From positions 3,720,001 through 3,784,000 of the forward strand of contig JBCAQO010000001.1 of assembly GCA_039111635.1 (NCBI GenBank): a stretch of DNA of 64,000 nucleotides, given 5' to 3'. The DNA comes from Heterobasidion occidentale. Taxonomy: Eukaryota > Basidiomycota > Agaricomycetes > Russulales > Bondarzewiaceae. This document shows positions 1 to 10,514 of this stretch, piece after piece; within the stretch, counting starts at the first letter, position 1; each line of letters opens with the position of its first letter. The position numbers and the translations under genes were made by a program. Below the pieces are notes generated by a model. That model ran no database searches and had not been told where the DNA came from. It saw nothing but the letters and a program-made list of their open reading frames with translations.

Positions 1-684
1 GAATATGGAAGCGCCTTGACCTAGTTGGTAGGGTTCTGCAATGGTGGGATCTTCACTTCCACCATCAGCCAGAATACAACCATGTTCCGAGGGTCTTGGT
101 AGTTTTAGCATCATTCTGGACAATAACTAGTTTATAGTCATTGCGGACCAAGCCTTTCGTAGTTTTACATTGTTGCGGATGTAAGTCCTTTTCTTGTCCA
201 TTTTGGCTACTTAGTGGAGTGCAACCACTATGTGCATGCATCTTGATAGGGCCCCCTAATGCGGAAAAGACCCTGTAAAACTGGAGATCTAAAGTGGGAT
301 ATCTAAACACCTGTTAGACCTTGATAGTGAGGTAAGGTCCATCATTCCCTAATGGTGAACATGCAACACGATCTTCCCACCAGGATTCTTGCATCATTCG
401 TAGCTTTTCGGTCTCACCACAAGATCAAAAAGCCAGCGTACCAGTACCAAGGTTATGTCAAATAGAGGACCTCCTAATGCGGAAAGGGCCCTGTAAAACT
501 GGAGATCCAAGTGGGATGTCCGTTCGCTTGTCAGAATACCTCTTGACAATGAGAGTGTGAAATGTGTCCTGTCTGTGGACCAGAGGGCTGAATGCAAATA
601 GTCAGGTACTTCCCCTGCCTTCTTATCTTTTCACAGTTTAACATCATGCAGGACGTCCGTTTGGCATCCTGTGTGTGGAACCGG
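1..684 (-). repeat. Element A 3' untranslated tail with repeated motif
   Basis: This stretch holds no gene. It corresponds to the B region 21667-22147, read on the minus strand. It contains at least four copies of the family-1 tail motif in reverse complement, at about 100-121, 128-147, 160-180 and 634-654, all with TAAACTA-like or AAAACTA-like cores. Confidence 0.75.
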
Positions 685-1762
685 TGATGAGCATGCACCC
701 GCGCTAGGGTCCGAGGGAGGTATTTGGGAAGCTTTGGGGGAGACACCAAACAATGCTAGACGAGTACCAAAGACGCCGACTTGCACCAAACACGGTCGGT
801 CCTACCCGACCGACCGCAAGCCACCGAAGGACGTTCAGCAGCACTTGGGTCAGTTCGCCCACACTTCACATACTTACCATAACCGCACAGGAGTGTTACG
901 ATAGGTGTTTACGAGATCGGAGCCAGTATTCCGTGTCGGCCGATGTGCTCCGTGAGTCGGTCGGTCCTTATTGCTTATCTTCCCGACTTCCACATGGTCG
1001 GTCAAATGTGATCTTGCACCATTACTTGGCCACCCTGGTCGTACGTTACTTCTTTCTTATTTTCATTGGTGCTCCAACGCCTGTTCCTGCTACCTACGCT
1101 CGGGCGACGGATCCCGAACGTTCGGGATTTCGCCATCGCTGATTAACTTTTACCTTATCACCTTTGGAACCCATATGGACATCTCACCTACCTTCTTATC
1201 TTCTTTGTTCGCTAGGGCTTGGCGCCCATTCGACATCTACTCTCATTGCTTGTTCGATATTTTACTTAGGGGCTCTGTTTACTATAAAAACCTACATACA
1301 ACTCTGGAATAAACCAGCTTTCGCACCCCACAAGTTCAGAGCTCATTCGCACTCGTCTCAACCATTGAAATCGTCTTTATTGACTCCCGAAAACTCGTCA
1401 TCCTCGTTGTTCGGCCTCATTCGCGTTTGTACTCGTCTCTTCGCTCATACCCCTCGTCCTCCCTCATATATTGTCAGAGGCCCGTGTGGCTCTTGAAGCA
1501 CAAAGTTGTCGGTTGCGACACTACCTTCTCGTTACTGACTGAATCCCCGACTCGACCGACCGAATGTTCGGTCGGGGTTCGGCGCAGTCCCGGAACCGTT
1601 TGGGCGCTATAATCTCATACTCCCCGTTGTTTCTCAGTACGCCTTCAATTTCTAAAGTCATCACTAACAATTCCTTGTGTATCAGATACTAGCTCCAGCA
1701 CCCCTGCCTTAGAGGTTGTTTTAGTGTTGTGCTCGGCACTTAGAGCCACCTCTAGCGTATCA
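685..1762 (+). mobile_element. Solo LTR of family X inserted in element A
   Basis: This 1078-bp sequence starts TGATGAGCATG and ends AGCGTATCA. It is flanked on both sides by CCGG (681-684 and 1763-1766). Removing it restores collinearity of A with B: the B sequence around 21684-21705 runs straight across the junction. A TATA-like box with TATAAAAACC lies near 1284, followed by a segment shared with the other X LTRs. No internal X sequence is present, so this is a solo LTR left by LTR-LTR recombination. The open frames inside it are not conserved in the other copies and I do not call them genes. Confidence 0.9.
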
Positions 1763-1835
1763 CCGGTACCTGTGGTGCGGAGGGTCCTTTCCTCTCTATC
1801 ACCTCTTGAGACAAGGGGTTCCTCAACTCCCTTGT

Positions 1836-3206
1836 CTAATATCCTCCACCGATGTCCCCATAGTCCCCATACCCTTCGTCTGGCCTGTAATAGGGGTCGT
1901 CATTGTCATAGTTTCCGTCTTCAACCTCGTCCCATGCATCTAGTTCTGCTTGAGTCCAGGCAGCAGTTCTTGGAGTTGGTCGCTGGCGGTCTTGAGCTCG
2001 TCTACCAATGCGAGTATGTGTTCCTTCAGGTCGATGATTTCGAGGACGACCTGGAGTCGGCAAATCTTGCGGTTGAGTTCTTTGAGGACTGTCTCTTCGG
2101 GGTTGGGGTGTTGCCCTTGTCCTCTGGTTTCCTCGCCTCTCGTTCCTCCTGTATCTCGGAGGATGCTCCTCATTGCTGCCTCCCGCGTCCTGCCCAGAAG
2201 ATTGTCCTGTCAGCGCGGGAGGAAGGGCCTCTTGGTCCCTTTGTGCCTGTTGTTGTACAGTTGTCCAGAAGGGTTCTGTCTGGGCGGTTGTGTCTCGACT
2301 ATTTGTAGTTGGTACTGCTCTTCTGGCTTCGTCATCCCATGGTTGGATGTGGAATGGGTCAATCCGAACAGGAGGGGAGTGTACAACGTCGGTGTTGGAT
2401 ATGAGGGCAGGGAGGAGCTCCAGATTGATGAAGGAAGAAAACTTGTCGGGGTGAATGAGAATGGCATATGTCCCATCATTTCCTCTGGCATACCAGAAGG
2501 CGGCTCGATGATCATCTGCATAGGCCAAAAGCCTGACCTGGTTGCTTGCGTTTGCAAGGTGTCGGGGAATGTCGCTATTCTTGCTCCCCAATTGCCCTGC
2601 GAAGAAGTTAGCAAGCCTTTGTAAGGCTAATGCCGTGGCTGTCTGAATTACTGCCGAGATTGTGGTGCGCTAGAGTAGTGCATCTCCTAGTCCCTCTAAC
2701 TCTTGGGGGTGCAGATCTCTACCACTGGCAAGGGATCCTCCGGGCCTGGTAGTTGGTGCACTAGTCGTTGCTGATTTTTGTATACCTGGGTCAGCAACTG
2801 TAGATGATGCCAGGTCTGCAGGGTTTCTTGGTCCTCCTCCGCTTCCCGTCTCCTGTCTTGCATCTCCTTGAGCCAGCGCTGTCGTTGGTCATAGAGGCGT
2901 TGACGGAGCAGGCCTTCCTTCCTCTTGACGTCTCTCATCATGCTTATCATGAGCTCCCTCAACCCTAGGTGGGGCTCATAGTTCCATTCGATCTTTGGTG
3001 GCAAGTGTGGCGAGATGGGCGGAGACTGGTATGAAAACTCCCTCTGGAGTCTTTGGATGGCTGCTTCGGTCAGGGCGTCCAGTGTCGGGGTTGGTGATGG
3101 CCAGGATGATGTCTGGTGAGGGGTTTCTTGATGGTGAGGAAGTAGTTCCTTCATCGATAAGCATAGCGCATCCAGGGGAGTAATCAAGGGAGGAGTGGTT
3201 GGACAT
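1836..3206 (-). pseudogene. Element A ORF3 (post-pol ORF), frame-broken
   Basis: This is the extra ORF downstream of pol in family 1. The start chosen is the Met of MSNHSSLDYSP at 3206, shared with B (MSDHSSLDYSP). Reading moves between frames: an N-terminal Ser/Pro-rich part, then a charged coiled-coil part rich in Arg, Gln and Glu around 2780-2980, a conserved central block around 2380-2590 (RLLAYADDHRA, HPDKFSSFINLELL), a second coiled coil around 1960-2090, and a Tyr/Asp-rich C-terminus ending GYGDYGDIGGGY at 1836. The same first frame change is present in B, so it was in the source copy or is a real recoding event. I know of no protein family that matches it. Function unknown; a structural or RNA-binding accessory role is only a guess. 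Confidence 0.65.
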
Positions 3207-3252
3207 GTATTGGGGGGAAGAATTCTTGCTTTAAGGGGGAGAGCCATCTCCC

Positions 3253-3260
3253 CTTATATA
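3253..3260 (-). promoter_or_regulatory. Internal TATA box upstream of element A ORF3
   Basis: TATATAAG on the minus strand, 6 nt beyond the pol stop codon and about 54 nt before the ORF3 start at 3206. The same octamer is at the same place in B (20199-20206) and in the family-1 LTR promoter (14335-14342). Promoter function is inferred. Confidence 0.55.
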
Positions 3261-3266
3261 CCTTTC

Positions 3267-3645
3267 TTAGAGCTTAATTGCCGCAGGTCGGGGCTTGTCT
3301 GGATAGTTTTCATGAAATTCATGAAGCGCCTTGTCGGCCATATCTTTGAGGAGGGCAAAGGGTTCCCAGGTGTTATCTGCTTCGGAATATCCAACCCACT
3401 TGACGAGGTATTTGGTCCCCCGTCCTTGGCGCTTTGAATCCAGAATGGCCTCCACTTCATAGTGCTCTTCCTTGTTCAAGATCTCTGGGGCAGGCCTTGG
3501 GAAGTTCCTCCCATGGGCCACTGTCTCATAATATTTGGTGAGCATGGAGGCGTGAAATACTGGGTGTATCTTCCATGTTTCAGGTATTTCCAGCCAATAA
3601 GCCAGAGAGCCGATTCTTTCGGTCACTCAAAAAGGACCATAGCGC
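3267..3645 (-). pseudogene. Element A integrase C-terminus and chromodomain
   Basis: This minus-strand segment continues the integrase from 4652 after the X LTR insertion. It carries the GPF/Y-type module (YGPFQV..RIG, then HPVFHASML) and a chromodomain (EAILDSKRQGRGTKYLVKWVGY, with W..Y aromatic residues and the SEADNTWEP loop). Chromodomains at the end of Ty3/gypsy integrases are the defining trait of chromoviruses and are thought to steer integration to modified histones. The frame is intact here and ends at 3267 with the residues PAAIKL. It is separated from its catalytic core, so it is not functional. Confidence 0.9.
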
Positions 3646-4647
3646 TGATGCGCTTGCGATGGCTCTGCATGCAAAAACACACAACAAAACACACCACTAA
3701 ACACGGGGTGGGCAGAGAGCTGACTTTACTGGAATATCAAAGGACCTTCATGAGTTACAAGGCGGCGCACAAGATATGTACGCGGTGTCACTTGATATCG
3801 AGCGAGGTGATGCGAGACTATTCTCGCACGTGACAGTAGCAATACCGCTAGTGAGCAAGCGAAGGTCTTCAAGGGCAGCAACAAAGGCCCTGACGATAGA
3901 GACGACAAAAGTTTAATCAAGCGAGTCAAAAGTGAGGTTGATATGGACGCGATACAAGCGAGATCTTCTTGCAAAGTTGAGCTCTACATAGAGGGGTGTT
4001 TGAAACTGGTGTATTGCAGCATCGTAAGTAGGTTTTTATAGTAAATCGAGAAAGGTTGAGTAACTGTGAGCTTGTAAGGTAGAATAGGTTGATATCGTGC
4101 CAAGACTGTATCATAGAAAGATAAAAGAAAACCATGTGTAGAGATACTTGAAGACTGCGAGGTTCGGTCGTGCCACGGTAGAGAGACAAAGTGGTATTCA
4201 GTAAGGAGGTGTATTGGCGAGACGAGGTGATTCTAGGAAGTGCAAGGAGAAGGAGATCACGAGACCTGTACTGTCCAATAGGCACCCTTGATAAAGCTCG
4301 CTGCCATACCGCGCCGCAGAGCTGTCCATGGTGATGCCCTCGTGGTCAACCTTGTTGAGGCATATGTCGAGAGCTTGGCGGCGTCACAGTTAGTGCGATA
4401 GGCTCTAAGTTGTCATGCGATCATATGGGAGAGGGACGAGATGCTGCGAGGTGATGACCAAGGTGCTCGAGAAAGACCGCGTTGGGCCGCGACCGTGATA
4501 TCGCACTCGTGATGGACATCAGAGGGACTCGCACTAGGCTGCAGTAGCGTCCGGCAGTAACTGGGGTACTCAAGGAGGTCAGCATGCTAGCGCTCGTAGA
4601 ACTCGAAAACGGGGGCCTCGGCGCTTAGAGAGGTGGCGCGCTCATCA
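3646..4647 (-). mobile_element. Solo LTR of family X splitting element A integrase
   Basis: This 1002-bp insertion has ends TGATGCGC (left) and GCTCATCA (right) and is flanked by GCGC at 3642-3645 and 4648-4651. The integrase reading jumps from KLAPRR (right side) to YGPFQV (left side), contiguous in B near 19800-19830. It is in the opposite orientation to the solo LTR at 685-1762. It matches 46931-47500 along most of that segment, including the end with GTGTTTTTGCATGCAGAGCC in reverse complement. No gene inside. Confidence 0.92.
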
Positions 4648-4651
4648 GCGC

Positions 4652-5700
4652 CTAGGTGCCAGCTTAAACTTTGGATGAGTTGTCCAAATATGGGTTCCTT
4701 CTAACCAGACTTGGGTTCCTACTTCCCACTGTGGAAGCTTCCAATGCAGGTCCCGGTCCTTGGCGTGCTGCACTGCTATCTGTAGACTGGCTGCTGCATC
4801 TTCTTGGACTTCCTTGATTAGCTGTAAACCTTCGGTTACTGCGGGCACCTTGGTCTCCAACGCTAAGTCAACCGAATATGGCGGATTGAACCCATAGAGG
4901 ACTTCAAACGGTGACTTCCCAGTGGTGGAGTGTCTTCGGGTGTTATGGGAGAATTCTGCGAAGGGAAGCAAGACTACCCAGTTATCTTGGTGGTAGTTGC
5001 AAAATACCCACAGAAACTGTTCGATCTCCTGGTTGACCCGTTCCGTTTCTCCATCCGTCTGGGGGTGGTAAGCTGTGCTAAGGGTGGGGGTGATTCCCAG
5101 CCCTTTCCATAGTTCTCGTGTGAATTTCGCTGCAAACTGGGGGCCTCTATCGGATACCACTTTGGTTGGTAGACCATATCATTTAAACACATTGTCCTGG
5201 AAGGGCATTGTGGTTTCCTCCACCGTGATTGTCTTCTTGCACAGCGTTATGACTATCCCCTTAGACAGGCCTTGGTCTACTACCACATTTATCGAGTTGT
5301 AACCTCTGCTTTCTAGGAGGTCTGTTACGAAGTCGGTGGAGATAAAATGCCAAGGGGCGTTCGTGGTTTCCAGTTGTTGAGTCGGTGGATGGGTTCAATG
5401 GGGCAGGTTCTTGGTAGATTGGCAAACTGCGCATCCGTCCACATATTGATGGACGAATTTGGTCATACTAGTCCACCAGTAATGGCATTGTACCAGCTCC
5501 AGGGTCTTTGCTTGGCCTGGGTGTCCTGTAGTCATGGTGTCATGGTGCATTTTGACAATCATTCAATGTAGGAGGTCGTCCTTCGGGACACATATGTAGC
5601 CATCGTGTCTTGTAATGCCATCTTCATGTGTCCATTTTCCTAGATCGCCCTTCATTGCTTTTGGTCCTTTTTCCAGCAGTTTCTTGAGGGCTACATTGAC
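4652..5700 (-). pseudogene. Element A integrase: HHCC and catalytic core
   Basis: On the minus strand this encodes an HHCC zinc-binding region (HPGQAKTLELVQ, DGCAVCQSTKN) and the retroviral integrase core, including SDRGPQFAAKFTREL and AYHPQTDGETERVNQEIEQ, which supply the second Asp and the Glu of the D,D35E triad. It is homologous to B 18598-19800 and to the integrases of D and F. Stops and small indels interrupt the reading, and the X LTR at 3646-4647 cuts off the chromodomain. Confidence 0.88.
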
Positions 5701-5994
5701 TAGCAGATTGTGTTCTGAACACAAGTGTCAAATGAGGGAAATGATGTCCGAGGATACAAGTTCCGTTGTTTTGATGTGTATGCTTTCGCTTGACTCCACC
5801 AGGGTTTTACTGGACTTGGTGAAAAGTTTGGACGGGAGCAGAGTCTGTGTCTTGTTATCAGATTCCACCCCCTCACTAAGGTCTGGATGCCTGGACAGAG
5901 CATTGGCATGATTTGTTGTTCCTGCCTTGTAGCTGAGCTAAAAGTCAAACTGTGACAAAAACAGACTCTAGCACGCTTGTTGCCTTGACAAGTC

Positions 5995-6400
5995 TCACAC
6001 GGTCTGAAAGTAAACCAGGTTCTTGTGGTCCATCCAGACCTCGAAGGGGTGTCGAGCGCCTTCAAGGTAGTGTTTCCAGTGTTCCGGTGCCTTGATAATT
6101 GCAAGGAGTTTGTGGTCATGCATGTCATAATTCCTTTCTGAGTGTGAGAATGATCCAGAGAGGTAGGCAACTAGGTGCCAGTCATTATCAGGTCCTTCCT
6201 GTAGGAGGACTGCACCATATGCGGAGAGGGAGGTGTCGGTGACGAGCCGGTAGAGACACATCGGGTCAGGGTACAATAAGACGGGTTGACTGATGAAGGT
6301 CTTCTTCAATCGGTCAAAAGCCTGTTGGCAGTCCACGTTCCAATCCCATTTTGTGTCTTTCTTGGTGAGGTTGTGCAGGGGGCGAGCGATTAAGGAAAAC
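5995..6400 (-). pseudogene. Element A RNase H domain
   Basis: This Ty3/gypsy RNase H reads CQQAFDRLKKTF, then VTDTSLSAYGAVLLQEG, KLLAIIKAPEHW and VWMDHKNLVYF. These match the RNase H acidic-residue pattern: Asp in TDxSxxAxGAVL, Glu near LLAI and Asp in DHKN. It follows RT directly in the pol order and its left end runs into integrase sequence. Several substitutions relative to B occur at TG/CA positions. Confidence 0.85.
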
Positions 6401-7225
6401 TTGTCAATGAATCACCAATAAAAATTTCCTAGACCTAAGAAAGAGCGGATGTCACAGACTGTGTGGGGAATGGGCCATTTCTGAATGGTATCAATCTTCA
6501 AGTCCTCCATTGTGACATGATCTTTTGAAATCGTGTACCCCAAGTAGTTTAACTTGTCCTTGTGGAACTTGCATTTCTCTAGTTTAAGATAGAGATCATT
6601 GTCACGCAGGATCTGGAGGACTTGTCAAACTACCACAATATGTTCCGCAGTGGTTTTTGTAAAGATAAGGATGTTGTCCATGTATACCATGATTTTCTGG
6701 GTGAGGATGAGATCTTGGAAGATCATGTTCATCATGGCCTGGAAGGTTGCTGGGGAGTTGGTGAGCCTAAAGAACATTACTGTAGGTTCAAAGAGCCCCA
6801 AGGGTGTTATGAAGGGTGCCTTGGATTTGTCCCCTTTCTTGATGTGCACATTGTTATATCCCCACCTAACATCCAACTTCAAAAATACCATAGCCCCTCG
6901 GATGATATCCAATAGTTCTTGGATTAGTGGTAGGGGGCATACGTTTCAAACAGTGTGTTCATTGAGGTGGCGGTAATCCTGTACCGGGTGGAGCTTTCCA
7001 TCCTTCTTGTTTATGAAGAAGAAGGAGGCTGTGCTATGTGCCATTGACTGACATATGGTTCCTCTAGAAAGGTGCTCTTTGACAAATTTTCCTAGCTCGT
7101 CATGTTTCTCCAGGCTCAAGGGAAATATCCTTGGGGCCTGGGGTTTGAAGGATGGTTTAAGATCTATCACATGATCTCATATAGTGTGTTTGGGGAGTCT
7201 CTGCGATCATCTTTCACTAAAAATG
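6400..7225 (-). pseudogene. Element A reverse transcriptase
   Basis: RT blocks are recognisable in order on the minus strand: [51 protein letters not shown] and the active site at 6673-6684. The active site reads Tyr-Met-Asp-Asn instead of Y-x-D-D, so a catalytic aspartate is lost. The frame is broken near 6930 and 6410. Known role: copying the element RNA to DNA in the virus-like particle. This copy cannot do so. Confidence 0.9.
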
Positions 7226-8110
7226 TCAAGGTAGGAATGGTATTCTGGTGGCACGACTCTTCAAGTTGGTTGTGTCAATTTCCTCTTCCAGGTCTTTGTC
7301 AAAACTGGCAAATTCAGAGGGTTCAGGAGCTACCTTCCTGATGACGGGTTCTCCTCCACTATCCTTTGTGGAAGAGTCAAACAGTGTTTGCGCTTCTTCG
7401 GCAACTTCTTCTGAAGCTTCACTCTGGGCTGTCTCTTGTTGAGTTTGCGGGTGTTCCTTCCTTTCAGCTACTTGCTTCTTGAGCCATTTCCGAGCCTTTG
7501 TCTGTTGGGATTTGTGCTCTACCATGGAGATGAACTGAGATTTCCATTCCTTCATGGGGACTTGTTGCCATTGTTCTTTAGTCCACATCCACGAAGGTCC
7601 TACCGGTTCCGAGACAAGATGCGGTTTCGTCCGCTGAGAAATCTTGTCACCACGTAGTTTTGCTAGCCATGCCTTCTTGGTAGGCTCTTCCCTTGCCTTA
7701 GTAAACCCATATGGTTGTTGGCAGTCTTGGGGGCACCGATCAAAGTGCACTTCATGGCACCTCCACCCAATGGAGGGGTCATGGTATTTCAGCCAATTTG
7801 TTCCTAGGAGCATGTCATCCTTTCCTAGATTGGTGATAAACATCTGGACGCGTTCAGTATGGGTTCTCCCCCGTCAATCTTTGACAGTGAGATTCACGTC
7901 CAGGCCTTGTTGATGGTGTCATCGACATTGCGAACACAGATAGGACGGTTCAAGGAGTAAGTCGGAAGATTGTACCCATTTTTCGTTCACCAAAATTCCT
8001 TCGCAAGCCAAGTCGATGGTGGCTCTTGCTCCAGCACTTCTTCCTCAAGTTGTTAATTGCACGTCAAGTCAAATGGGAGTAACGATGTGGCTGTTCATTG
8101 CTCCGATTTG
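7226..8110 (-). pseudogene. Element A protease and pol N-terminal spacer
   Basis: The minus strand encodes the aspartic protease region, with a degraded TIDLACEGILVN (Asp-Ser-Gly/Ala expected) near 8020, then MFITNLGKDDMLLGTNWLKYHDP at 7843 downward. A Glu-rich linker (EASEEVAEEAQ) leads into RT. Active-site Ser is replaced by Leu (compare IDSACEG in B near 16430). Stops near 7850-7930 break the frame. Confidence 0.8.
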
Positions 8111-8175
8111 AATACATGATGGGCGCTCATACTCGGGACTTCTTGACCCCCTCTCTTTGGTTGGTGAAGGAGAGG

Positions 8176-9529
8176 TCAGGAAAAATCCTCCGCTAGTTCC
8201 ACCAACATCTGCTTGGCCTTGACCTCCCCTACTTCCTTGAAGAGCGCTCGGACACCAGCAGTATCACGGATGGGTCCGTTGCTTCATCGTCCGTTAGGTG
8301 GTATGTAGCGCTCTCCATTGCTCTAGCCCGGCCCTCTGCTTCTTGCGGGAGGGTCCTCATGTTCCACCGAATTACCAGGTTGTGATACCTGACAGTAGTT
8401 GCCATGAGAACTCCCCTCCTCCAATCCTTGATGAAGTCTTGCGTCGTTCCCCAACGGGGGTTCTTAATCATCTTCATCCTCCATGTCTGCAGTGTGAGTT
8501 CTTCTACCTCCTCTACCCATTGGCCTGCGCCGATATCCCCAAGATGGTTGAACACTTCTGTGCAGAGATGGACAATCAGCTATTCCGTGCCCCGGCTTCC
8601 CACAGTTAAAGCAGGAAAAGGGGGCAGGTCTCTTGCCATCATATACGCGCTTGTTTTGGCAGCGTCTCTTTTACAAGAGGCATTAATGTCCATGTCGACT
8701 ACTTGGTTGTTCATTCTGTGAGGGGCGTTGGTAGAGTTATAGCAGAAGGCGGGTTGAGGTGAAAGCAATTGAGGAAATCACTTCAGAATGAGGTGGAGTT
8801 GGCAAGGATCGCCTATTGAGCACTTCGGGCTCTCAAGTGTCCATCTATCTCACAGGCATTATTGATCCAGTCCTGGATCATATCCTTTGGCGGTGTCTCT
8901 TTGTCATAGATCTTGTCCATGACCTTTGGATCTAGTCCTCTCTGGAAATAAGGAACTTGTTCCTTGTCGGTGATGTCAGTGTCGGCGGCTATAAGGACAA
9001 ACTGATTGGAGTATTCATCTACCATCATCTTCCCTTGGGAGAAGGACATGAGGGTGCTTCGGGCCTTGTCCGTAAGGTTCGTCTCCTTGAATTGAAGTTT
9101 GAACTTGTCAAGGAAGTCAGACCAGGCTCCGAGGGTTTTGGGCGGGACCGCCCCAACTGTCTTCTTCAGGAAGCTCTCTACCCATACACCGGCTGTTCCA
9201 TATCTCATGCATGAGAGGACGAGGGAAATCTTGTCCTCATCTGTCTTATACCAGTCCAATTCTGCTATAAAAAGGAGGAGACAATTCATGAGGAATTTCT
9301 GGAATAACATTCTATTGCCTGTGAAATTGTCAGGGAGTTTGAATTTGCCCCTTCCTGACGACGCGGTTATAGGGGGGTCTGTAGGATTGGACATAATGGT
9401 ATTGTCTTGGATATTTTGGATGTTGATCGGTGTTTGAATATCCGAGGATTCGGACTCGAATGTTTCTTCTTCTTCTTCTTCCGATGTGTCTGGGATTTCC
9501 AGTTCGGGTTCTCTGTACTGGGGTGGCAC
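8176..9529 (-). pseudogene. Element A Gag with CCHC knuckle
   Basis: The capsid part (8813-9529) has the usual Ty3-type blocks: KLPDNFTGNR, WYKTDEDKISLVLSCMRYGTAGVW, FKLQFKETNLTDKARSTLMSFSQGKM. A single CCHC zinc knuckle (C-x2-C-x4-H-x4-C, CFNCGKPGHGIADC) follows around 8555-8600, and the Gag frame ends with TGA at 8176-8178. The acidic sequence PDTSEEEEEETFESESSD lies before the first Met of the core, and the open frame continues upstream without an ATG to about 9720. An in-frame TGA after the capsid (near 8790) is also present in B. Frameshifts lie near 8600. Confidence 0.85.
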
Positions 9530-9891
9530 TACCCAGTCTTCTGCTACTTCATCCCAAACCCACTCAGCTTCTGTTTTGTCTTCACTTGTGAAGAAGTATT
9601 GTCCTTCTCTGTACGAGCAGTTGGAAAAGTTTGGGGGAGCTGGTTGATTAGTGTTGGAGTAATACCAGTGGGTTCCCCTTTGATGGATAGGACAATTGTT
9701 CTGTCAAAGTTGATTGTTGGTACGTCTAGTGCCTGGTGGATATCCTAGGCCTAGGTCTTGCTCTAGGGTGTATGTAGTAACGCTCTTTGGTGGGTGTCTA
9801 TGCCACCAATGAGGGTTATGAGAGAGTGTGGTAGCAAGCAGAGTGTGGTGCAAGGTAGGGGTAAAAGCAAGTCTATTCTGGTGTTATGAAC
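9530..9891 (-). other. Element A leader between 5' LTR and Gag core
   Basis: The segment next to the LTR carries the primer-binding sequence AGAATAGACT in minus-strand sense, 3 nt after the LTR end. Farther on, an open frame in phase with Gag (REGQYFFTSEDKTEAEW and neighbours) is conserved in B but has no ATG. I see no separate gene. Confidence 0.6.
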
Positions 9892-10514
9892 TGCTTGTTC
9901 AGTAACCCAAGAGTAACAGGTTCTTCCCTAGGTTGCACAAAGAATAGAGTGGTGGACGAAGTCTCGACTGTATTAGAAGTTTAGTACAGGAGGGGATAGT
10001 GAAGGTCCTACTGTAGAAAGACAGTAGGGAACAAAAGTAGGTACATGGAGATACCTAAGAACAAAGTGTCCGTATAGGAAGATATGAACAAACGAGGAAA
10101 ATAGACTGAAGATCCTCAGCCTATTCTATGGGCCCTATATACCGTATAGGGTCTAGGGTAAGAGTCAGTGTGCTTCTCTGGGTACCAATCCCAGAAGAGC
10201 TGTGGCCACCATCTCTCTCAGCCAGTACCTACTCTTGTACTTCTCTAGTTGCACCAATCCATCTAGGTGCGACAAGGTGCTTACCCATAAGCCCTAAGCC
10301 CATGGCATGTGAATGCCTACTTTATCAATCCGCTATACCTATGACCCTGTCATATATCCTCTACTGATGTCTTGAAGAACCATTGGTTCAGTTGGCTCCT
10401 AAGGACATGCCAAATACCTTGATGTACGCTCCATAGTGGAGCCACCTAGCATGTGATGCTTGATCCATCGGTTAGACATGGCCCCAAAGGGCCCCAATAG
10501 GTCAAGTCATAACA
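9892..10514 (-). repeat. 5' LTR of element A (family 1)
   Basis: This is 623 bp in minus orientation. On the plus strand it starts TGTTATGAACTGC and ends CAAGTCATAACA, homologous to the B LTRs. On its right it abuts element C integrase sequence at 10515. Confidence 0.92.

Larger units (their letters stand above)
1..10514 (-). mobile_element. Element A: Ty3/gypsy chromovirus, family 1, left end outside window
   Basis: This is a minus-strand LTR retrotransposon whose order, read from right to left, is 5' LTR, Gag, CCHC knuckle, protease, RT, RNase H, integrase, chromodomain, ORF3 and 3' untranslated tail. It is the same family as element B and collinear with it. Base 1 corresponds to about position 22147 of B, so roughly 2.4 kb including the 3' LTR lies outside the window. 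It is inserted in the integrase gene of element C: C's reading stops at 10515 and the sequence to the right is homologous to D around 32640-32690. Its target duplication cannot be checked because the left end is missing. The body is broken by two solo X LTRs and many stops and frameshifts, so it is dead. Confidence 0.93.
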
